Shown here piece by piece: positions 8,758 to 18,657 of a DNA stretch of 64,000 nucleotides (position 1 is the first letter of the stretch; each line of letters begins with the position of its first letter). This stretch comes from Psychrobacter sp. Cmf 22.2 (GTDB lineage Bacteria > Pseudomonadota > Gammaproteobacteria > Pseudomonadales > Moraxellaceae), in the NCBI RefSeq assembly GCF_001921745.1, contig NZ_MRYA01000004.1, positions 62,001 to 126,000 of the forward strand, given 5' to 3'. The position numbers and the translations under genes were made by a program. The notes beneath the pieces were generated by a model, which did no database searches, had not been told where the DNA came from, and saw only the letters and a list, made by a program, of their open reading frames with translations.

Positions 8758-10251
8758 ATGAACAATCTAGATTCTATCGATTCGATTCACAATTTATTTG
8801 CCAAAAATAGGCTTGAGCCCACTACAAGCTCTGGCTCCGACGTTAACACACGGTTCCAAGGTGACCTATATGAAGAGCTGGCTAAGCTTGAATATATCTA
8901 TATCGATGATGCGATAGAATTACAGGCAAATGATAATAAGACCCTCACTTCACCTAAGCCCATATCTTTAAGCGATTTTTTTGAAGGGTTAGCGCAGCTT
9001 GCGACGATGGGAGTGGTTGAAGTAACGGATATCGTAGAAGCCATCCACCGTGAGATTGTTTTACGTCCTTTGGGGCGTTTTAATGAAGGCAATGTCAGTA
9101 AATGGCAACGTGGCCTTACCGGGCGGATATATGGTGCGGTACGTCAAGTGGCGTTGTTAGTAGGTAATAATCTAGCATTGGCACTGCGATTGTATAAAAA
9201 CGTAATCAGTCAAAAAGATGCCCGCCCGCTACCAGAATCTTTTAAGCAGCTTATTAACGTCCTAAATGGCGTGATGGGCGATCATCTTGTCAAACATGAT
9301 AATCCCCTTGCTATTCCAATGACTCTATACGACAGCGCTTCATGTCCAAGAAGTGGACAGTCACAAAACAAAGAGATATCAGGGCGCGTTATTATCTTAT
9401 GCCACGGTCTTTGTATGAGCTATTTAAGCTGGCAACCAATTGCTCATAATAGTCTTGGTGCACGTATTAGTCGCAGTCTGCCAGAATCTACCGTTCTATA
9501 TCTTGATTACAATACCGGATGGCGTATCTCACTTAGTGGTCGTAACTTTTCTAAAGTGCTACAAGAGTTAGTAGATAATAATCCAAGCATCAGTCAGATA
9601 GACTTGGTTGGGCATAGCATGGGCGGATTGGTCGCTCGTAGTGCGCTATTTTATGGTAAACAGCAAGGCTTTGATTGGGTAAAGCGAGTTGGTAACCTGA
9701 TTACTCTTGGCTCACCGCACCATGGTGCAAGCCTAGAGCGTATTGGCTATTTTGTGCAAGATATGATCGCCAAGCTACCTTTTGCAGGGTCGCTTGCCAA
9801 ACTGGGCGATTTACGTAGTACAGGCATCATCGATTTGCGTTATGGTAGTATTCGTGACGATGATTGGAAGTCTTTAGAAGGCCGTAGTGTACTCCCACAA
9901 GAGTTTCTTCATCCTGCGCGTTTGCCGCTGCATGTGAATACGTATTTTGTCGCAGCCACGCTGATTGAGGCTCATTATGACTCTAAAGCGACAAGCTTAT
10001 TGGGTGATGGTCTGGTAACGATACAGTCTGCGCTAGGGGAGCATGATGGCGAGCATGCTTTGTCGGTACCTGAAGGGCATAAGGCCATTTTTTATGGCGT
10101 GAGTCACTACAATTTACTTTATAACGACAGGGTACACAAACAGGTTGTCGCATGGTTGTTGGATAATGGCCAGAGTAACGCCAATCAAGAAGGGGATATC
10201 TTAGGCACTTGCATACATTCTTATCCCGAAAATATCGAGGTGAGGGTTTAG
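8758..10251 (+). CDS. Alpha/beta hydrolase, lipase/PGAP1-like
   Basis: A 497-aa protein with a C-terminal alpha/beta hydrolase domain of the lipase or PGAP1-like type. The oxyanion region is seen as VIILCHGLCMSYLSWQP near residue 215. The nucleophile elbow is VGHSMGGLVARS with Ser287. Candidate acid and His residues lie in GDGLVTIQSALG and VSHYNLLYN near the C-terminus. The N-terminal 200 residues are alpha-helical looking, match no domain I recognise and may form a lid or partner-binding region. There is no signal peptide, so a cytoplasmic or membrane-associated esterase is likely. No clear ribosome-binding site precedes the ATG. Substrate unknown. Confidence 0.78.
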   Translation: MNNLDSIDSIHNLFAKNRLEPTTSSGSDVNTRFQGDLYEELAKLEYIYIDDAIELQANDNKTLTSPKPISLSDFFEGLAQLATMGVVEVTDIVEAIHREIVLRPLGRFNEGNVSKWQRGLTGRIYGAVRQVALLVGNNLALALRLYKNVISQKDARPLPESFKQLINVLNGVMGDHLVKHDNPLAIPMTLYDSASCPRSGQSQNKEISGRVIILCHGLCMSYLSWQPIAHNSLGARISRSLPESTVLYLDYNTGWRISLSGRNFSKVLQELVDNNPSISQIDLVGHSMGGLVARSALFYGKQQGFDWVKRVGNLITLGSPHHGASLERIGYFVQDMIAKLPFAGSLAKLGDLRSTGIIDLRYGSIRDDDWKSLEGRSVLPQEFLHPARLPLHVNTYFVAATLIEAHYDSKATSLLGDGLVTIQSALGEHDGEHALSVPEGHKAIFYGVSHYNLLYNDRVHKQVVAWLLDNGQSNANQEGDILGTCIHSYPENIEVRV

Positions 10252-10281
10252 GTTTTTAGCTCTTTAGTCTTACTTATCCAG

Positions 10282-10316
10282 TAAAACAAAACCCCCGAGC
10301 ATCACACTCGGAGGTT
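10282..10316 (-). terminator. Rho-independent terminator of hslO
   Basis: Read on the minus strand, CCTCCGAG pairs with CTCGGGGG across a 7-nt loop and is followed by TTTTGTTTT. It lies about 40 nt past the hslO stop codon. On the plus strand it lacks a T-run, so it serves mainly hslO. Confidence 0.87.
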
Positions 10317-10357
10317 CTCATTATCGCTACAAATAAAACACATCAGGCTAATAACAA

Positions 10358-11335
10358 CTATTCAGCAAATATCGCTGCCACATCGTCTTTGTCAAATTTA
10401 TAGACTTCACCGCAAAATCCGCAATCCATCTCGAAAGTACCGCCTTGCTCTTCGATGATATCCAAAGCTTCTGCTTCACCGATTTGCTCAATGGCCATCT
10501 CTGACTTTTTACGTGAACAAGTGCAGCCAAAGGCTAGCTCGATAGGGTCAGGCGCGACGACGTTTTCTTCATTATATAAGCGATATAAGATTTCGTTGGT
10601 GTCAAGTGTGGTCAGCTCTTCAGCTTTGACAGTACGAGTCAAAACGCTTAGACGCGTCCACAAATCATCATCGATACCCGCGTCTTCGTTTTGCTCTACT
10701 TCATAGGTTTCCTCAGCAGTACGAGGCAGCATTTGTACCAATATACCACCTGCTTGCAAACCGTCAGATGCCAAATTAATCAGCGTTGGAATTTGTGCAG
10801 ATTGCTTTTGGTAATGTGCCAAGCAGTCAGCCAAATTGTCATGGCTGCGCTCGACGATACCTTGATACGCCTCACCGCCGTTAGGCTGAATATTAATAAA
10901 TAACACACCTTGACCCATAGCGCCAAGCTCAGCGAAAGCTTCATTAGCACGGGTCATGTTTTCCCACGCTTGTACTTGTTCATCTGTATCAGCTTTCCAG
11001 CTGGCAAGCGCGCGAATGATACCGTTTTGATCACATTCAGCCATTGCCCAATTCAACAAGCTGTCACTGTCTGATGACTGCAATTGAATAGACAAGCGGC
11101 CGTCTATTTTAACAGTACCGATAAGCAAACTGGCCGCCGTTAGCATTTCGCCCAACAAGCGTTTAATCGCTTCAGGGTAGGGCTTTTGAGCGATAGTACT
11201 GGCATAACTACGTGATAGACGGACGACGTCACCACGTACAGGCGAGTCTTGAATAAAAAAGCGCTGACGTACGTCATTATTGGTAGAAGCCGTGGCAGCT
11301 GTCGTTACTTGAGTATTGTGATTGGTTTGAGTCAT
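10358..11335 (-). CDS. hslO: Hsp33 redox-regulated molecular chaperone
   Basis: Cytoplasmic holdase chaperone that is switched on by oxidative unfolding. At 325 aa it is slightly longer than typical Hsp33 (about 290), the excess being an N-terminal leader of about 20 Thr/Asn/Ala-rich residues. The zinc-binding cysteines are all present: C-x-C at 271 and 273 (GCTCSRKK) and C-x-x-C at 305 and 308 (CGFC). The N-terminal core has the usual RGDVVRLSRSYASTI and LLGEMLTAASLLIGTVK segments. It is a single gene with its own terminator, divergent from gltI. Confidence 0.95.
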   Translation of the reverse strand: MTQTNHNTQVTTAATASTNNDVRQRFFIQDSPVRGDVVRLSRSYASTIAQKPYPEAIKRLLGEMLTAASLLIGTVKIDGRLSIQLQSSDSDSLLNWAMAECDQNGIIRALASWKADTDEQVQAWENMTRANEAFAELGAMGQGVLFINIQPNGGEAYQGIVERSHDNLADCLAHYQKQSAQIPTLINLASDGLQAGGILVQMLPRTAEETYEVEQNEDAGIDDDLWTRLSVLTRTVKAEELTTLDTNEILYRLYNEENVVAPDPIELAFGCTCSRKKSEMAIEQIGEAEALDIIEEQGGTFEMDCGFCGEVYKFDKDDVAAIFAE

Positions 11336-11668
11336 AAGTCGTTAGTATGGTTAAGAAGTTGCTAACTTTATGGGGATTATTGATGAATTATCAACGATGA
11401 AAAAGCAGTAACACACTCTTCAAGCTTTAACACTAATGGCCGCTTAAGTCTTTAGATGTCGTTTCTTATGTGGTAAGAGATATTATCAGCGTATATGAAA
11501 TATTATGAATATACGTAAGAAAAATTACCAACCTAGGTAAAAGTGTTGTACAGTAACATTAAGTTGCTCTATGATAACTGAAAGTAACAGCAAGGATGCT
11601 GGACAGTAGTATAGAAAATGTCCAGAGTTTTCACTGATTTGTACTAATCTGATAAAAGGATGTAACTT
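11336..11668 (+). other. hslO-gltI divergent intergenic region with leader hairpin
   Basis: A 333-nt gap holding the promoters of hslO (minus) and gltI (plus). Two perfect 7-bp inverted repeats are visible: CGTATAT/ATATACG (11490-11496 with 11509-11515) and CTGGACA/TGTCCAG (11599-11605 with 11619-11625). The second falls in the probable 5' leader of gltI. AAGGA at about 11657 serves as its ribosome-binding site. The repeats may be operators or leader structures; their role is unknown. Confidence 0.5.
11547..11576 (+). promoter_or_regulatory. Candidate promoter of gltIJKL
   Basis: TTGTAC (11547-11552), an 18-nt spacer and TATGAT (11571-11576) resemble a sigma-70 promoter, about 90 nt before gltI and just upstream of the leader hairpin. 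This was found by eye only. Confidence 0.45.
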
Positions 11669-12646
11669 ATGGCTTACTCGCTCTCAAAACCTCTAACGCT
11701 AGCTGTCGTTATGGCGCTTGGCTTAGCTGGATGTAATAATAGCAATCAAACCACCAGCGAAGCACCAGCAAATGATACTGCAACGACAGAGACTGCGGCA
11801 AACTCTAATGGTACCCTACAAAAAATAAAAGATTCGGGCACTATTGTCGTCGGTTATCGTGACTCCTCAATTCCGTTTTCTTATATCGCTGACGATCCCA
11901 ATCAGCCAATGGGCTACGCGCATGATCTAGAGATGAAAGTCGTCGAAGCGGTTAAGCAAAAGCTCAACATGCCAGATCTAAACGTCCGTTACAACCTTAT
12001 CACCTCGCAAACTCGTATTCCACTGGTCCAGAATGGTACGGTAGACTTTGAATGTGGCTCAACGACCAACAATGAAGAGCGCCAAAAACAAGTTGCTTTT
12101 TCTAATGGCTTTTTTGAGATTGGTACGCGCTTATTAACTAAAACTGACTCTGGCATTCAAAACTTTGAAGATTTGAAAGGCAAAACCTTAGTTACTACGG
12201 CAGGTACAACTTCAGAGCGTTACATTCGTCAATATAATGATGAAAACAATATGGACACCAATATCATCTCTGCAAAGGATCATGGTGAAGGTTTCTTGAT
12301 GCTAGAGAATGGCCGTGCCGATGCCTTTATGATGGATGATGTACTGCTCGCTGGCGAGAAAGCCAAGGCCAAAAATCCTGATGAATGGGTCATCGTTGGT
12401 GAACCGCAATCGTTTGAAATCTATGGCTGTATGATGCGTAAAGATGACCCTGAGTTTAAAGCAGTGGTCGATGAGGCGCTTGCCAACACCTTTAGCTCAG
12501 GTGAGATTAACAACATCTATGATAAGTGGTTCTTAAACCCTATTCCACCGAAAAATGTCAATCTAAACTTTGAGATGTCAGACAACTTAAAAGCTTTAAT
12601 TGCTAATCCGCACGATAGTGCCCAGCCAAAAGACGCGGCACAATAA
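11669..12646 (+). CDS. gltI: Glutamate/aspartate ABC transporter substrate-binding lipoprotein
   Basis: Periplasmic ligand-binding subunit, 325 aa, of the dicarboxylic amino-acid importer. The signal peptide ends in LAGC (Cys22). The mature domain has the GltI pattern LQKIKDSGTIVVGYRDSSIP, then VDFECGSTTNNEERQKQVAF, and a C-terminal YDKWFLNPIPPKNVNLNFEMS that is typical of glutamate/aspartate binders, not of the SBP trio at 679-3412. It is first in gltI-J-K-L. The assignment to Glu/Asp rests on family resemblance and on the standard gene order. Confidence 0.92.
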   Translation: MAYSLSKPLTLAVVMALGLAGCNNSNQTTSEAPANDTATTETAANSNGTLQKIKDSGTIVVGYRDSSIPFSYIADDPNQPMGYAHDLEMKVVEAVKQKLNMPDLNVRYNLITSQTRIPLVQNGTVDFECGSTTNNEERQKQVAFSNGFFEIGTRLLTKTDSGIQNFEDLKGKTLVTTAGTTSERYIRQYNDENNMDTNIISAKDHGEGFLMLENGRADAFMMDDVLLAGEKAKAKNPDEWVIVGEPQSFEIYGCMMRKDDPEFKAVVDEALANTFSSGEINNIYDKWFLNPIPPKNVNLNFEMSDNLKALIANPHDSAQPKDAAQ

Positions 12647-12744
12647 GACATTTGTCCCTCAATATAGCTGGCTCATGCGCTTAGGAAAATCATTTAGATT
12701 GGCCTAACGCATGAGTCTATTTTCCGCTGCTCGGAGAGACAAAG

Positions 12745-13491
12745 ATGAATTATAGCTGGAACTGGGGTGTGCTCTTTGAGCAGACTGGTATCGGTAATGA
12801 GCTGTACATACATTGGATGATTACCGGCCTTGGCTGGTTGTTGTTAATTGGTAGTATTGCATGGGCGATAGCCATGGTTATTGGTACCATCTTCGGTATC
12901 ATGCGCACCTTGCCAAGTAAAACTGCGCGCAGTATTGGCACCGCCTATGTCACTTTTTTTCGTAATATCCCTTTATTGGTTCAATTATTCTTTTGGTTTT
13001 ATGTCGCCCCGGGCTGGCTGACACCGGCCTTACAAGAATGGTGGTATAAAGACTTATCTCCAAATACTTCAGCCATGCTCTCAGCAAGTATCGGGCTTGG
13101 CTTATTTACCGCTGCGCGTATCGTTGAGCAAGTGCGTACCGGTATTGAGTCATTACCACAAGGTCAAATCAATGCCGCTTACGCTCTTGGGTTTAGTGTT
13201 CCGCAAGCTTATAAACAAGTCTTATTACCCCAAGCCTTTCGTATCATCTTGCCGCCATTAAGCTCTGAGCTGACCAACTGCTTCAAAAACGCATCAGTGG
13301 CCTCTTTGGTGGGCGTGATGGAGCTCATTAGCCAGACCAAAACCATCAGCGAATATACGCAAAATAACATTGAGATCTATACTTACGCGACTGTGATTTA
13401 TTTGGTATTCAATCTATCCTTAATCGCTATCATGGGTTTGATTGAACGCAAACTGCGCGTGCCTGGGCTTATTGCAGGGAGTCAGAAATGA
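12745..13491 (+). CDS. gltJ: Glutamate/aspartate ABC transporter permease GltJ
   Basis: Inner-membrane permease, 248 aa, starting with MNYSWNWGVLFEQ, a common GltJ opening. It has family features TFFRNIPLLVQLFFWFYV and the coupling loop NAAYALGFSVPQAYKQVLLPQ. Several hydrophobic segments are evident. GGAGAG a few bases before ATG gives a good ribosome-binding site. Its stop overlaps the start of gltK by four bases (ATGA at 13488-13491), indicating translational coupling of the two permease subunits. Confidence 0.93.
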   Translation: MNYSWNWGVLFEQTGIGNELYIHWMITGLGWLLLIGSIAWAIAMVIGTIFGIMRTLPSKTARSIGTAYVTFFRNIPLLVQLFFWFYVAPGWLTPALQEWWYKDLSPNTSAMLSASIGLGLFTAARIVEQVRTGIESLPQGQINAAYALGFSVPQAYKQVLLPQAFRIILPPLSSELTNCFKNASVASLVGVMELISQTKTISEYTQNNIEIYTYATVIYLVFNLSLIAIMGLIERKLRVPGLIAGSQK

Positions 13492-14159
13492 GTATGATGA
13501 CCGAACTTGCAACGGCCTATCCAGGTCTAATGGGTGGTATGCTGACCACCTTAAAAGTATTGTTTTTAGCCATCCTCGGTGGTATCAGTTTAGGAACGGT
13601 ACTCGCCTTGATGCGTCTATCTGGTATCAAAGTGTTAGAAGTACCAGCCAAACTATACGTCAATTACTTTCGTTCTGTGCCGCTGCTGCTAGTATTGTTA
13701 TGGTTTTATTTTGCCGTTCCGATGATCTATTTTTGGGTAGCTGGTAAATACTTGCAACTTGATGCCGCTTTTGCCTCATGCGTCGTTGCTTTTATGATGT
13801 TCGAAGCCGCTTATTTTTCAGAAGTGGTGCGGGCGGGTATTCAGTCTATCGGTAGCGGCCAAGTCAATGCTGCAAAAGCTTTGGGTATGACTTACGGGCA
13901 GACTATGCGCTTAGTCGTGTTACCGCAAGCCTTTCGTAAGATGCTGCCGCTTATTTTGCAGCAGTGTATTATTTTATTCCAAGATACGACATTGGTATTT
14001 GCTATCGGTTTGACAGACTTTTTCCGTGCAGCCTACGTACGTGGTGAGCTGATGGGTTTATTGACGCCTTATATTTTAGGCGCAGGAGCGGTGTATTTTA
14101 TCATCAGCTTAAGCGCTTCTATCGGTGTACAACACGTGCAAAAACGTCTGAGGTTTTGA
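13488..14159 (+). CDS. gltK: Glutamate/aspartate ABC transporter permease GltK
   Basis: Second membrane subunit, 223 aa, coupled to gltJ through the ATGA overlap. It contains NYFRSVPLLLVLLWFYFAVP and the ATPase-contact loop NAAKALGMTYGQTMRLVVLPQ. The hydrophobicity pattern fits five spans. It would pair with GltJ and dock on GltL. It is followed after 41 nt by the ATPase gene. Length and motifs are normal for the family. Confidence 0.93.
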   Translation: MSMMTELATAYPGLMGGMLTTLKVLFLAILGGISLGTVLALMRLSGIKVLEVPAKLYVNYFRSVPLLLVLLWFYFAVPMIYFWVAGKYLQLDAAFASCVVAFMMFEAAYFSEVVRAGIQSIGSGQVNAAKALGMTYGQTMRLVVLPQAFRKMLPLILQQCIILFQDTTLVFAIGLTDFFRAAYVRGELMGLLTPYILGAGAVYFIISLSASIGVQHVQKRLRF

Positions 14160-14200
14160 ATTTTTTAATAATTTTAAAATAATGTGGTTAGGAGCCAGTG

Positions 14201-15004
14201 ATGAGTAGTGCTGATACGTATACAAATGACTTTGGCGGACTGGTTACGAATAATGGTCATGCTAGCGATGAGATGGTCATTCAAATGACTGACGTCAGCA
14301 AGTGGTATGGTGACTTCCAAGTTTTGAGCGATTGTACTGCTCACGTACATAGGGGCGATGTGGTAGTGGTTTGTGGCCCATCGGGTAGTGGTAAATCTAC
14401 CTTAATCAAGACTGTCAATGGGCTTGAACCTTTTCAAAAAGGTGAGATTATGGTCAATGGTATCTCAGTCGGTGCGCCAAAGACTGACTTACCTAAACTG
14501 CGTAGTAGCGTTGGCATGGTGTTTCAGCATTTTGAGCTGTTTCCGCATTTAACCATTATCGACAATCTGACCGTCGCACAAATCAAAGTATTAGGCCGTA
14601 AAGAGTCTGAGGCCAAAAAGAAAGCGATGGCGTATTTGGATCGGGTAGGACTGACAGCGCAAGCGGCGAAGTATCCAGCCGAGTTGTCTGGAGGTCAACA
14701 GCAGCGGGTCGCCATTGCCCGTGCGCTTGCAATGGATCCCGTAGCGATGCTGTTTGATGAGCCAACCTCAGCGCTTGATCCAGAGATGATTCAAGAAGTG
14801 CTCGATGTGATGGTCGAGCTGACTCGCGATGGTATGACGATGATGTGTGTGACTCATGAGATGGGCTTTGCCAGTCAGGTCGCTAACCGTATTATTTTTA
14901 TGGATGAGGGCTATATCGTTGAGAATTGTAGTAAAGATGAATTCTTTGAAGGCGCGAAAAGTGAACGCGCGCAGATGTTCTTATCGAAGATTCTTAATCA
15001 TTAA
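14201..15004 (+). CDS. gltL: Glutamate/aspartate ABC transporter ATPase GltL
   Basis: ABC ATPase of 267 aa completing gltIJKL. ATG at 14201 is preferred over GTG at 14198 because AGGAG (14190-14194) is then well spaced. It shows Walker A GPSGSGKST, Q-loop VGMVFQHFELFPHLT, signature [16 protein letters not shown], Walker [14 protein letters not shown] and the H-loop CVTHEMGFA. An N-terminal extension of about 25 residues before the domain is unusual for GltL. A strong terminator follows, closing the operon. Confidence 0.93.
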   Translation: MSSADTYTNDFGGLVTNNGHASDEMVIQMTDVSKWYGDFQVLSDCTAHVHRGDVVVVCGPSGSGKSTLIKTVNGLEPFQKGEIMVNGISVGAPKTDLPKLRSSVGMVFQHFELFPHLTIIDNLTVAQIKVLGRKESEAKKKAMAYLDRVGLTAQAAKYPAELSGGQQQRVAIARALAMDPVAMLFDEPTSALDPEMIQEVLDVMVELTRDGMTMMCVTHEMGFASQVANRIIFMDEGYIVENCSKDEFFEGAKSERAQMFLSKILNH

Positions 15005-15033
15005 TGTACAACACTATATTTCGAGTCATTTCT

Positions 15034-15060
15034 AAAGCGTCTATAAATAGGCGCTTTTTT
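15034..15060 (+). terminator. Terminator of gltIJKL
   Basis: A 10-bp stem with one wobble (15034-15043 with 15048-15057) closes a TAAA loop and runs into six Ts. It begins 30 nt after the gltL stop codon. Confidence 0.87.
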
Positions 15061-15212
15061 GTGTGAGTAAATATATATCTTCAATATTGATGTTGATATG
15101 AGTGACTACATTATGGGCTACGTGGGAGAATAGATGAGTGCATGGCTGTTTACTGATACAATAAGAGCAATCATATTCAACAAACATAATAGTTAACTTA
15201 ATGGGAGCTTGT

Positions 15213-16460
15213 ATGAGTGCAGAACATTCATCTACATCGAAAGGTGTGGTCATTGTAGGGGCAGGGCTGGCGGGTTGGCATGTCATTGATGCGATTCGGG
15301 CGAAAGATAAAGACATTCCAATTACCTTGATTACTGCTGATAGTGGCGATCGTTATCACAAACCAATGTTAACCATGGCGATTAGTCAAAATAAACGCGC
15401 CTCAGATTTAGTACGGGCTACAGGTAGTGATGCAGCTAAGGCTGCAAACGTCAATTTACTCGCCAATACCCAAGTTAGTGACATTGATGCCGCCAGTCAG
15501 CAATTACATCTTGTCTCTGCTACGCGCTCAGATCCGGCCAATGTAGATTACGCCACTATTGGCTATGATAAATTAGTATTAGCAATGGGTGCTCATCCTA
15601 TCTTTCCACAAAGCTTACCAGAAGATTTGGTTTGGCATGTCAATCATATTGAGCGTTTTGGTCAACTGCAAGAGAAGTTGGCAACTGGTAATCAGCATGT
15701 TGCCATTGTTGGGGCTGGCATGGTTGGGACAGAAATTGCTGAGGACTTGCTCAAGGCTGGGCATGAGGTGACGCTGATTGATTTAAATGATGCACCGCTT
15801 TCACAAATGCTACCGCCAAAAGCAACAGCGCGTATCGCTCAAGCAGTCAAATCGCAAGGGATTAACTTTTTGGGCGGTTATCAAGTGTCTGACGTTATGC
15901 GAATTAGTGACAGCGACAATGATAATGAAAGCACAAGCAGTCATGATAAATTACAAGTCGATTATAAGCCGATAGCAGGTGCCGATAGTACGGCTGATCA
16001 GCAACCTGAACCTTTAATCGTAGACCATGTGATAGCTAGTACAGGCCTCACTGTCGATGATAAATTGCCCGCCGCTGCTGGTGTTGAGTTCAATCGCCGT
16101 ACCGGTATCGTGGTCGATGCGACGACATTACGTACCAATGCTTCTAATATTTATGCCATTGGTGACTGCATGTCTATCAATGGGGTTGCCTGCCGTTATG
16201 TCGCGCCACTGCGGGCGCAGGCTGCGACCATTGCCGATGATATTTTAGGTCATGAGCACGAAGGCTATGAGCATAAGCCGCCGATGATTCGTCTAAAAAA
16301 TAAAGCCATCTCTGTCATGGCGACTGGTGTACCACAAGCGACTGGCAATTGGCAAGTAAAGACTGAAACGGATGACGAGTTAATCATGGATTTGCTAGAT
16401 GATAACAATGACGTCAGTGCGACAGTGACTATTAAAGCGCCTGTCACGCCTAAAGGGTAG
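15213..16460 (+). CDS. FAD-dependent NAD(P)H oxidoreductase, rubredoxin-reductase-like
   Basis: A 415-aa flavoprotein of the pyridine-nucleotide-disulphide oxidoreductase family, closest in layout to rubredoxin-NAD reductases. These move electrons from NADH to rubredoxin for alkane hydroxylases or oxygen defence. ATG 15213 is preferred to 15201 because GGGAG (15203-15207) precedes it. Two Rossmann dinucleotide motifs are present: VVIVGAGLAGWHV (FAD) and VAIVGAGMVGTEIAEDL (NADH). The FAD-closing IYAIGDCMSI lies near residue 320. It has no redox-active CxxxxC, so it is not a disulphide reductase. No rubredoxin gene is adjacent, so the partner is unknown. Confidence 0.82.
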   Translation: MSAEHSSTSKGVVIVGAGLAGWHVIDAIRAKDKDIPITLITADSGDRYHKPMLTMAISQNKRASDLVRATGSDAAKAANVNLLANTQVSDIDAASQQLHLVSATRSDPANVDYATIGYDKLVLAMGAHPIFPQSLPEDLVWHVNHIERFGQLQEKLATGNQHVAIVGAGMVGTEIAEDLLKAGHEVTLIDLNDAPLSQMLPPKATARIAQAVKSQGINFLGGYQVSDVMRISDSDNDNESTSSHDKLQVDYKPIAGADSTADQQPEPLIVDHVIASTGLTVDDKLPAAAGVEFNRRTGIVVDATTLRTNASNIYAIGDCMSINGVACRYVAPLRAQAATIADDILGHEHEGYEHKPPMIRLKNKAISVMATGVPQATGNWQVKTETDDELIMDLLDDNNDVSATVTIKAPVTPKG

Positions 16461-16491
16461 CTATTAAAAATATCTACATCATATACATCAT

Positions 16492-16530
16492 AGCCAGTGT
16501 TGCTATCTAAATGCAGCACTGGCTTTTTTT
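16492..16530 (+). terminator. Terminator after the flavoprotein gene
   Basis: A 12-bp stem with one wobble (16492-16503 with 16513-16524) has a 9-nt loop and is followed by a run of Ts. It starts about 30 nt after the stop codon. Confidence 0.9.
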
Positions 16531-16563
16531 ATGGCTATCGCATCTTTTGCATTAGTTATCGAC

Positions 16564-16644
16564 TTGATAGTACGTTGTATCAATCATAATCGATACGTGC
16601 TGTATCAGTTATGATTGACAGTCTTTTCTTTTAGGCGCTATATT
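16564..16644 (+). promoter_or_regulatory. Promoter and palindromic operator of acyl-CoA synthetase 1
   Basis: TTGACA (16615-16620), an 18-nt spacer and TATATT (16639-16644) form a good sigma-70 promoter. Immediately upstream, overlapping the -35 by one base, is a dyad centred at 16599: GATAC-N5-GTATC (16592-16606) inside outer arms ATCATAA/TTATGAT (16583-16589, 16609-16615). A second dyad TTGATA/TATCAA spans 16564-16583. The same inner motif and promoter recur before the second synthetase gene. A TetR- or GntR-type regulator would fit, but the protein is not identified here. Confidence 0.7.
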
Positions 16645-16773
16645 GGTTAGGAGGCAACTAGAAAGCTATAAATATAGCGATAAAGAGTATTCAAGGAAGA
16701 ATATTTACCTTAGCAGCGCATTAAATGCTCATAAAACAGTAATAAAACCAACAGCAAAACGAAAGGACTCGTT

Positions 16774-18531
16774 ATGACTCAGCACACCGATTTCGACAAT
16801 ATTCTCAATAATGTTCCCAAAGTTAATATAGGTGCGCGCTCAGCGAATGCGCCACTCACCCAAAGCCATGACAAAGGACTTGATGTACCGCTGATTGAGG
16901 CGACCATCGGAGATTTTTTCGATGCCATTGTCAATAAATATCCTGAGCGTCAAGCCTTGGTTTCTCGCCATCAAAATATTCGCTGGACGTATCGTGAGTT
17001 ACAGGAAAAAGTCAGTCAGTTAGCCAGTGCCATGATTGAGATGGGACTTGAGATAGGTGATCGTATCGCTATTTGGTCGCACAACAATAGCGAGTGGCTG
17101 CTGATGCAATTAGCAACAGCAAAAATTGGCGTTATCTTAGTCAATATTAATCCTGCCTACCGTACCTTTGAGCTGCAATATGCGCTGAATAAACTGGGCT
17201 GCTCGGCCTTGGTATTGATGCGTCATTTTAAAACCAGTGATTATACGCAAATGATTCGCGAGCTATGTCCTGAAATTTATCATAAAAGCTATAATCAGCT
17301 TGATTTGGTCGAGATTCCTACTATTGAGCGCATTATTTGGATTGATGAGCCAGAGAACAATGAGGACTTTAATTTTATGCAAAAGTTCTCTACGTGGATG
17401 GCAGAGGGTGATGCAAACGACCCTCGCGTAGCGGAACGCCAAGCTCAGCTTAAGAATACTGACGCTATTAGCGTACAGTTCACCAGTGGCACGACCGGCA
17501 CACCGAAAGGCGCCACCTTAACGCATCGTAATATTCTCAATAACGGCTATTTTATGGGCGAAGGAATGAGGCTGACAGAGGAGGATAGGCTATGTATCCC
17601 ACTGCCGCTTTATCATTGCTTTGGCATGGTGGGTGGCAATTTAGCCATTTTAACTCACGGTGGTTGCGCGGTGTATCCTAATGATGGCTTTGATCCGCTG
17701 ACAGTATTGCAAACGGTGGAAGAAGAAAAATGTACTGCCTTACTTGGCGTGCCGACGATGTTTATCGCAGAGCTTGATCATCCAGACTTCGATAGCTTTG
17801 ATTTGTCCAGTTTGCGCACGGGTATCATGGGCGGCTCGAGCTGTCCGATTGAGGTCATGCGCCGTGTCATGGATAAGATGCACATGAGCGAGGTCACGAT
17901 TGCTTATGGCATGACCGAGACCAGTCCAGCTTCTTGTCAGACCAGTTCGCAAACGCCCCTTGAAAAAAGAGTGTCTACAGTAGGGATGGTGCTGCCAGCG
18001 CTTGAGATCAAAATCGTGGATACCGAAACGGGTGAGGTCGTCCCGATTGGAGAGACGGGCGAGCTACTCACATACGGCTATGCGGTCATGAAAGGCTATT
18101 GGGGTAGCCGCTTTAAAACCCGAAAAGCCATTCAGGATGGTTGGATGCATACGGGTGATTTGGCAAAGATGGATGAAGATGGTTATATCACGGTGGTTGG
18201 ACGTAGTAAAGATATGATCATTCGTGGCGGCGAAAACATCTATCCAGTAGAAGTCGAAAACTATCTCTATCGCCATCCTAAGATTCGTGATGTACAAATC
18301 GTCGGCGTGCCTGATAAAAAGTATGGTGAAGTATTGGCAGCGTGGATTATTGCCAAAGAGCTTGGTAGCTTGGGCGAAGAAGAGGTAAGGCAATTTTGTC
18401 GTGACCATATCGCTCATTATAAAGTGCCGACCTACTTTCGCTTCGTTGATGAATACCCAATGACCGTGACTGGTAAAATTCAAAAATATAAAATCGTTGA
18501 GCAAATGATAGAAGAATTGAGTTTGGAGTAG
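16774..18531 (+). CDS. AMP-forming acyl-CoA synthetase, paralogue 1
   Basis: A 585-aa adenylate-forming ligase that would activate a fatty or branched-chain acid to its CoA thioester using ATP. The AMP-binding signature [20 protein letters not shown] lies near residue 232. [27 protein letters not shown] and the C-terminal catalytic-lysine motif [11 protein letters not shown] are all intact. AAAGGA precedes the ATG. It lies upstream of the leucine/isovalerate genes, so a short branched acid or acetoacetate is a plausible substrate, but sequence alone cannot separate these from medium-chain fatty acids. A near-duplicate of the same length follows. Confidence 0.88.
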   Translation: MTQHTDFDNILNNVPKVNIGARSANAPLTQSHDKGLDVPLIEATIGDFFDAIVNKYPERQALVSRHQNIRWTYRELQEKVSQLASAMIEMGLEIGDRIAIWSHNNSEWLLMQLATAKIGVILVNINPAYRTFELQYALNKLGCSALVLMRHFKTSDYTQMIRELCPEIYHKSYNQLDLVEIPTIERIIWIDEPENNEDFNFMQKFSTWMAEGDANDPRVAERQAQLKNTDAISVQFTSGTTGTPKGATLTHRNILNNGYFMGEGMRLTEEDRLCIPLPLYHCFGMVGGNLAILTHGGCAVYPNDGFDPLTVLQTVEEEKCTALLGVPTMFIAELDHPDFDSFDLSSLRTGIMGGSSCPIEVMRRVMDKMHMSEVTIAYGMTETSPASCQTSSQTPLEKRVSTVGMVLPALEIKIVDTETGEVVPIGETGELLTYGYAVMKGYWGSRFKTRKAIQDGWMHTGDLAKMDEDGYITVVGRSKDMIIRGGENIYPVEVENYLYRHPKIRDVQIVGVPDKKYGEVLAAWIIAKELGSLGEEEVRQFCRDHIAHYKVPTYFRFVDEYPMTVTGKIQKYKIVEQMIEELSLE

Positions 18532-18657
18532 GCTGTAGTAGATAGACGGTAACAAACATAAGTCATTCATTTATAAGCGTTAATTTATAAGTGCTATTGT
18601 TATAAAAACTTACAACTGAATGCTAAAGATATAAAGACAGAAGTGTTAAACACTGAT

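Noticed and set aside
18064..18570. 168-codon open frame on the minus strand
   Set aside because: It lies antisense to the well-supported acyl-CoA synthetase 1, shows no known domain and has no good ribosome-binding site.
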